Origin: Naasia lichenicola | Lineage (GTDB): Bacteria; Actinomycetota; Actinomycetes; Actinomycetales; Microbacteriaceae | Reading direction: 5' to 3' | Assembly: GCF_004801885.1 (NCBI RefSeq) | Contig: NZ_SSSM01000003.1 | Span: 186,001 to 250,000 of the forward strand | Length of the DNA: 64,000 nt | Shown here: positions 60,407-64,000 of the stretch, piece by piece | How positions within the stretch are numbered: position 1 is the stretch's first letter | Layout of the letters: every line of letters begins with the position of its first letter | Notes under the pieces: model-generated | Told to the model about the DNA's origin: nothing | Seen by the model: the letters and a program-made list of their open reading frames with translations, nothing else | The model's database searches: none | Program-made: the position numbers and the translations under genes

Positions 60407-61284
60407 CTCCCGTTCCAGTTGCCGTTCGAGTTCGAGTTCGAGTTCGAGGAGCTGAACTGCTGCTGCCCGAGGACGGCGAGCAGCGCCAGCTTCTCGGCGG
60501 CCTCCGAGCGCGGCGGCGCGGTCAGCACCAGCAACGCCTGGCCCTGGTCCTCCGTGAACAGGGCCTGGCAGTCGAGCTCGAGTTCACCGAGCTCCGGATG
60601 GATCAGGACCTTGTGGTCGTCGAAGCGGGCGCCGACGTCGTGCAGCGCCCAGATCTCGGAGAACTCCTGGCTCGCCTTCTGGAGGTCGCGGGCGAGCAGC
60701 GCCGCGCGAGAGCTCGCACCACCCATCCCGTAGGCCGCTCGGAGGCTGGCGACCTGAGCCCGGCTCTGGCGGGCGCGGTCCGCTTCGGGATAGGTCAGGC
60801 GCTCCGCCGGATCGGTGAACCAGCGGTAGACGCTGCTGCGCGCCGGGCCGACGTGGACAGAATGGTCGCCGAGCAGCGCCTTCGCCAGGCTGTTCTGGGC
60901 GAGCGTCTCCAACAGGCTGGACAGGATCAGCGCGGGGGTGTCCTCGAGCCGATCGAGCACCCGCAGCAGCTGCGGCGCCACATGGGTGTCGAGCGGCGTC
61001 CGGGCTGGCGCTCCATGACCCGCGAGGCGATACAGGTAGTCCCGCTCCTCGTTGCTCAGCCGCAGCGCACGCGCAAGGGATCCGAGCATCTGCTCCGACG
61101 GCTGCGGTCCGCGCTCCTGCTCGAGCCGCACGTAGTAGTCGGTGGACATGCCGGCGAGCACTGCGATCTCCTCGCGACGCAGCCCGCCGACCCTGCGACG
61201 CGGCCCCGACGACATGCCGACGTCGGACGGCTGCAGGCCGGCACGACGGGCGCGGAGGAATGCGGCGAGCGCGGGACGGTCCAT
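60403..61284 (-). CDS. XRE-family regulator with MmyB-like ligand-binding domain
   Basis: 293 residues. The HTH lies at about 28-60 (RVGGLRREEIAVLAGMSTDY, then YVRLEQERGPQPSEQML) and is followed by the MmyB-type PAS-like domain with RSSVYRWFTDPAERLTYPE and ARFDDHKVLIHPELGEL. In streptomycetes and relatives this architecture regulates a divergent SDR gene, and exactly that arrangement is seen with 61385-62128. The C-terminus ends in a Ser/Asn run encoded by four tandem GTTCGA units (60424-60447, plus strand). Confidence 0.9.
   Translation of the reverse strand: MDRPALAAFLRARRAGLQPSDVGMSSGPRRRVGGLRREEIAVLAGMSTDYYVRLEQERGPQPSEQMLGSLARALRLSNEERDYLYRLAGHGAPARTPLDTHVAPQLLRVLDRLEDTPALILSSLLETLAQNSLAKALLGDHSVHVGPARSSVYRWFTDPAERLTYPEADRARQSRAQVASLRAAYGMGGASSRAALLARDLQKASQEFSEIWALHDVGARFDDHKVLIHPELGELELDCQALFTEDQGQALLVLTAPPRSEAAEKLALLAVLGQQQFSSSNSNSNSNGNWNGS
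60424..60447. repeat. Four tandem GTTCGA units in XRE gene
   Basis: Four exact copies on the plus strand encode (Ser-Asn)n at the regulator's C-terminus (minus strand). Unit-length slippage would stay in frame. Confidence 0.85.
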
Positions 61285-61384
61285 CGCTCAAGTATCCGGC
61301 CTGATCACAGGCTCATCCAGGGATCGGCGATCCTACGACGACCGCTCTCTCCCCCACCGATCGGATAGGCGGAAGGCTGGCCGC

Positions 61385-62128
61385 ATGAACATCTCCGGAA
61401 ACACCGTCTTCCTGCCCGGCGCGACCTCGGGCATCGGCCTCGCCCTCGCCCTGCGCTTCCAGGCGGCAGGCAACACCGTCATCATCGGCGGCCGCCGCAC
61501 CGACCGCCTCGAGCAGCTGGCCGAAGAGCACGGCTTCGCCACCGTGAGCATCGACACCACCGACCCCGCATCCGTCCTCGCCGCCCGCGACGAGGTGCTC
61601 GCAGCGCATCCGGACCTCGACGTGCTCATCGCCATGGCCGGCATCATGCAGACCGAGGACGTGTCGGGCGGCGACTTCCTGCAGGTCGCCGAGCAGATCG
61701 TCGACACCAACATCAACGGACCGCTGCGCCTGATCTCCGCCTTCATCGAGCACCTGACGAGCCGCCCGGATGCGACCCTGGTGACCGTCTCCTCGGGCCT
61801 CGCCCACGTTCCGCTCGCGGGAACGCCGACCTACAACGGCACGAAGGCGTTCATCCACCGCTTCAGCGAGAGCATCCGCCTGCAGCTCGCGGGCACCTCT
61901 GTGAAGGTGGTCGAGCTCGTGCCGCCCGCCGTGCAGACAGAGCTCACCCCCGGCCAGTCCACCCGCGAGGGCTACCTGCCGCTCGACGACTTCGCCGACG
62001 AGGTGATGAGCATCTTCGAGTCGCAGCCCGACGTGCGGGAGGTGCTCGTCGAGCGGGTCGGCTTCCTCCGCTACGCCGAGGTGGAGGGCCGCTACGACGC
62101 CGCGGTCGCCGCCGTCAACGCCCACTGA
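61385..62128 (+). CDS. SDR-family oxidoreductase (DltE-like)
   Basis: 247 residues. GATSGIGLALALRFQAAG cofactor motif, MAGIM in place of NNAG, VTVSSGLAHVP with the catalytic Ser and YNGTK with Tyr/Lys; PPAVQTELTPG follows. These features place it in the DltE-like classical SDRs. ATG 61385 is preceded by GGAAGG. It diverges from the XRE/MmyB regulator, its probable repressor or activator, and is 5 bases from the following MBL-fold gene. Confidence 0.88.
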   Translation: MNISGNTVFLPGATSGIGLALALRFQAAGNTVIIGGRRTDRLEQLAEEHGFATVSIDTTDPASVLAARDEVLAAHPDLDVLIAMAGIMQTEDVSGGDFLQVAEQIVDTNINGPLRLISAFIEHLTSRPDATLVTVSSGLAHVPLAGTPTYNGTKAFIHRFSESIRLQLAGTSVKVVELVPPAVQTELTPGQSTREGYLPLDDFADEVMSIFESQPDVREVLVERVGFLRYAEVEGRYDAAVAAVNAH

Positions 62129-62133
62129 TCCGC

Positions 62134-62781
62134 ATGTCCGAACTGGAGAACCCGTTCGATCGGCTGCACGCCACGGCGCCGACCGTGCTGCCCTATCAGT
62201 CCAACGTGCTGGTGCGGTCGTTCGTGCTGACGCGCCCGACAGGCAACGTCATCGTCTACAACTCGCCGGGAATCGACGCGGACGCCGCGGGAATCGGGAG
62301 CCTGGGGGGCGCGACGCGGCTGCTGATCAATCACGCTCACGAGGCCATGTACGGGCAGCCGGCGCTCGACGTGCCGGTTTTCGTCCATGAGCGGGACCGG
62401 GCCGAAGCCGCACGCGCGCTGAGGATCGCGGGAACGTTCGAGCGTCGTTCGATGATCGACGACGACCTGGAGGTGATCCCCACGCCCGGGCACACCGCCG
62501 GCACCACCTCGTTCCTGTGGGACAGCGGCGAGCACAGGTTCCTCTTCACGGGCGACTTCCTCTGGATCGAGGAGGGCGAGTGGAAGGCCGTCGTGCTCGA
62601 GCCGAGCCTGCGCACCGCGTATCTCGACAGCCTGCGTCTCGTTCGCGATCTCGACTTCGATGTCCTGGTGCCGTGGGGCGTCACGGACGACGGCCCCTAT
62701 CTGCAGGAGGTGGATCCGGTCGGGAAGCGCCAGCGGATCGACGCGATCCTCGAGCGTGTGCAGGCGGGCGCGAGCCGATAG
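62134..62781 (+). CDS. MBL-fold-like protein with incomplete metal motif
   Basis: 215 residues. The sequence follows the metallo-beta-lactamase fold: VRSFVLTRPTGNVIVYNSPG, TPGHTAGTTSFLW and FLFTGDFLWIEEG carry the third His and the bridging Asp. The first motif, normally HxHxDH, reads NHAHEAMYG, so the metal site looks partly lost. It is coupled to the SDR (5-base gap). It may be a hydrolase with altered chemistry or a non-enzymatic relative. Confidence 0.78.
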   Translation: MSELENPFDRLHATAPTVLPYQSNVLVRSFVLTRPTGNVIVYNSPGIDADAAGIGSLGGATRLLINHAHEAMYGQPALDVPVFVHERDRAEAARALRIAGTFERRSMIDDDLEVIPTPGHTAGTTSFLWDSGEHRFLFTGDFLWIEEGEWKAVVLEPSLRTAYLDSLRLVRDLDFDVLVPWGVTDDGPYLQEVDPVGKRQRIDAILERVQAGASR

Positions 62782-62898
62782 CGCTCCACCCGCGCCCGAC
62801 CTGACCCGAATGGCGGGTGTTCGCGACCAGCCTCCATCCGCCTGCCAGAGGGTTCACCTACGCTCGAAGGAGCGAAACCACGAGGGCAGGGGTGCGGC

Positions 62899-64000
62899 AT
62901 GACGAACGTTGCGATCGATATCTCGAACGACCTTTCGGTCGACGACTCGTCGCTGGACACCTTCTCGCGACGCGAGTCAGAGGTCCGCGGCTACATCCGC
63001 TCGTTCCCGGTGCTCTTCGACAGCGCGCGCGGCTCGACCCTGACGGCGGCGGACGGCCGCGAGTTCCTCGACTTCTTCGCGGGAGCGGGAGCGCTCAACT
63101 ACGGGCACAACAACCCCGCCTTCACGCGGGCGCTGATCCAGTACCTCGAGCGCGACGGCATCATCCACGGCCTCGACATGGCGACGTCGGCCAAGCGCGC
63201 GTTCATCGAGGCGTTCGAGGACCTGATCCTCACTCCCCGAGGGTTCGACTACAAGCTGCAGTTCACCGGGCCCACCGGAGCGAATGCCGTCGAGGCCGCA
63301 CTCAAGGTGGCGCGCAAGAAGACGGGCCGCGCCAACGTCGTCGCCTTCACCAACGCCTTTCACGGCCTCAGCCTCGGTGGACTCGCCACCACCGGCAACA
63401 GCCACTATCGCGGCGCCGCGGGCATCTCGCTCGACAACGTGACCCGGCTGCCCTTCGACGGCTACCTCGGCGCCGGCGTCGACACGCTCGACCTCTTCGA
63501 GAAGATGCTCGCCGACCCCGGCAGCGGACTCGATCTGCCGGCCGCGGTCATCGTCGAGGCGGTCCAGGGCGAGGGCGGGATCAACGTCGCCAGCGCCGCC
63601 TGGCTGCAGCGCCTCCGCCAGCTCACGGCCGACAACGGCATCCTGCTGATCCTCGACGAGATCCAGTCGGGCATCGGCCGCACGGGAGCGTTCTTCGCGT
63701 TCGAGGAGTCGGGCATCGTGCCCGACATCGTCACGGTGTCCAAGTCGATCTCGGGCTCGGGGCTGCCGATGTCACTCGTCCTGCTGCGTCCCGATGTGGA
63801 CGTCTGGGGTCCAGGCGACCACACGGGCACCTTCAGAGGCAACAATCTCGCCTTCGTCTCTGCTCGCGTCGCCCTCGAGACCTACTGGGCCGACGACGCG
63901 TTCACCGACGCGGTCGCCGCGAAGTCGACCCTGATCGACGCCTACCTGCGCGACCTCGCAGCGGACCACCCGAACCTCGGCGCCGTGGTGCGCGGACGCG
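62899..64000 (+). CDS. ectB: Diaminobutyrate--2-oxoglutarate transaminase, cut by window edge
   Basis: The first 367 codons are present. EYLD-type start region REFLDFFAGAGALNYGHNNP, FTGPTGANAVEAALKVARK, AFHGLSLGGLATTGN, VIVEAVQGEGGINVAS, ILDEIQSGIGRTG and the PLP lysine Lys282 in TVSKSISGSGLP are the EctB pattern of class III aminotransferases. It makes L-2,4-diaminobutyrate from aspartate semialdehyde, for ectoine or for siderophores. ATG 62899 follows CAGGGG. No ectA precedes it here, although ectA-ectB-ectC is the usual order, so this may be a separate copy or an altered operon. Confidence 0.9.
   Translation, partial: MTNVAIDISNDLSVDDSSLDTFSRRESEVRGYIRSFPVLFDSARGSTLTAADGREFLDFFAGAGALNYGHNNPAFTRALIQYLERDGIIHGLDMATSAKRAFIEAFEDLILTPRGFDYKLQFTGPTGANAVEAALKVARKKTGRANVVAFTNAFHGLSLGGLATTGNSHYRGAAGISLDNVTRLPFDGYLGAGVDTLDLFEKMLADPGSGLDLPAAVIVEAVQGEGGINVASAAWLQRLRQLTADNGILLILDEIQSGIGRTGAFFAFEESGIVPDIVTVSKSISGSGLPMSLVLLRPDVDVWGPGDHTGTFRGNNLAFVSARVALETYWADDAFTDAVAAKSTLIDAYLRDLAADHPNLGAVVRGR

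Noticed and set aside
1-64000. Search for tRNA, rRNA, CRISPR arrays, insertion sequences, prophage genes
   Set aside because: No cloverleaf-like sequence, repeat-spacer pattern, transposase or phage structural gene was noticed by reading; a tRNAscan or CRISPR search was not possible.

Overview
High-GC DNA whose gene content points to a soil or plant-associated actinobacterium of the Microbacteriaceae, most likely Microbacterium or a close relative. The signs are C-glycoside-cleaving gene pairs of the CarB/CarC type described from Microbacterium, a DUF222/HNH protein, an MmyB-type XRE regulator, extensive ATGA/GTGA stop-start overlaps, and GGTGGCTGAGCC and GTTGGTCGAGTAGG intergenic repeats. 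The genus is an inference from content, not a database match.

Positions 1-27,000 are a glycoside-catabolism island. They hold two GMC/pyranose-oxidase-like flavoenzymes (409-2022, 15215-16729) and four sets of C-glycoside deglycosidase genes: a divergent pair (7131-7541 / 7613-8602), two alpha/beta pairs inside a long minus-strand operon (12039-15118), and a natural beta-alpha fusion (22276-23748). Around these are four Gfo/Idh/MocA dehydrogenases, two further TIM-barrel isomerase-like proteins, a GH35-like beta-galactosidase, an esterase, an ABC sugar importer without its own ATPase, an MFS exporter/importer, a ROK regulator and a NodD-like LysR regulator. The proposed logic is to oxidise the sugar at a ring carbon, eliminate it from the aglycone with the deglycosidase, then process the keto-sugar with dehydrogenases and isomerases.

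Positions 27,143-35,659 form a minus-strand operon with GH106 (rhamnosidase-type), GH3 and GH43 glycosidases, an NTF2-like protein and an extradiol-dioxygenase-like VOC protein, which suggests O-glycosylated (for example rhamnosylated) plant phenolics as substrates. Positions 35,986-45,864 continue with aromatic catabolism: an MFS importer, a second NodD-like LysR, a second and closely similar VOC dioxygenase, a cyclase-family hydrolase, a FAD monooxygenase and a FAH-family hydrolase (together a plausible meta-cleavage route), a C-C-hydrolase-like alpha/beta hydrolase and two SDRs.

Positions 46,126-54,067 encode the complete 4-hydroxybenzoate to beta-ketoadipate route, pobA-pcaH-pcaG-pcaB-pcaDC-pcaI-pcaJ-pcaF, every junction overlapping. 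Together with the upstream genes this would carry a flavonoid-type glycoside from sugar removal to acetyl-CoA and succinyl-CoA within one window.

From 54,125 to the end the content is general: an EamA transporter, a small membrane protein, a DUF222/HNH protein flanked by repeats, a gamma-glutamylcyclotransferase-like protein, an NmrA-like/WYL divergent pair, a deaminase, an XRE/SDR divergent pair, an MBL-fold protein and the start of ectB. I saw no rRNA, tRNA, CRISPR array, insertion sequence or phage gene.
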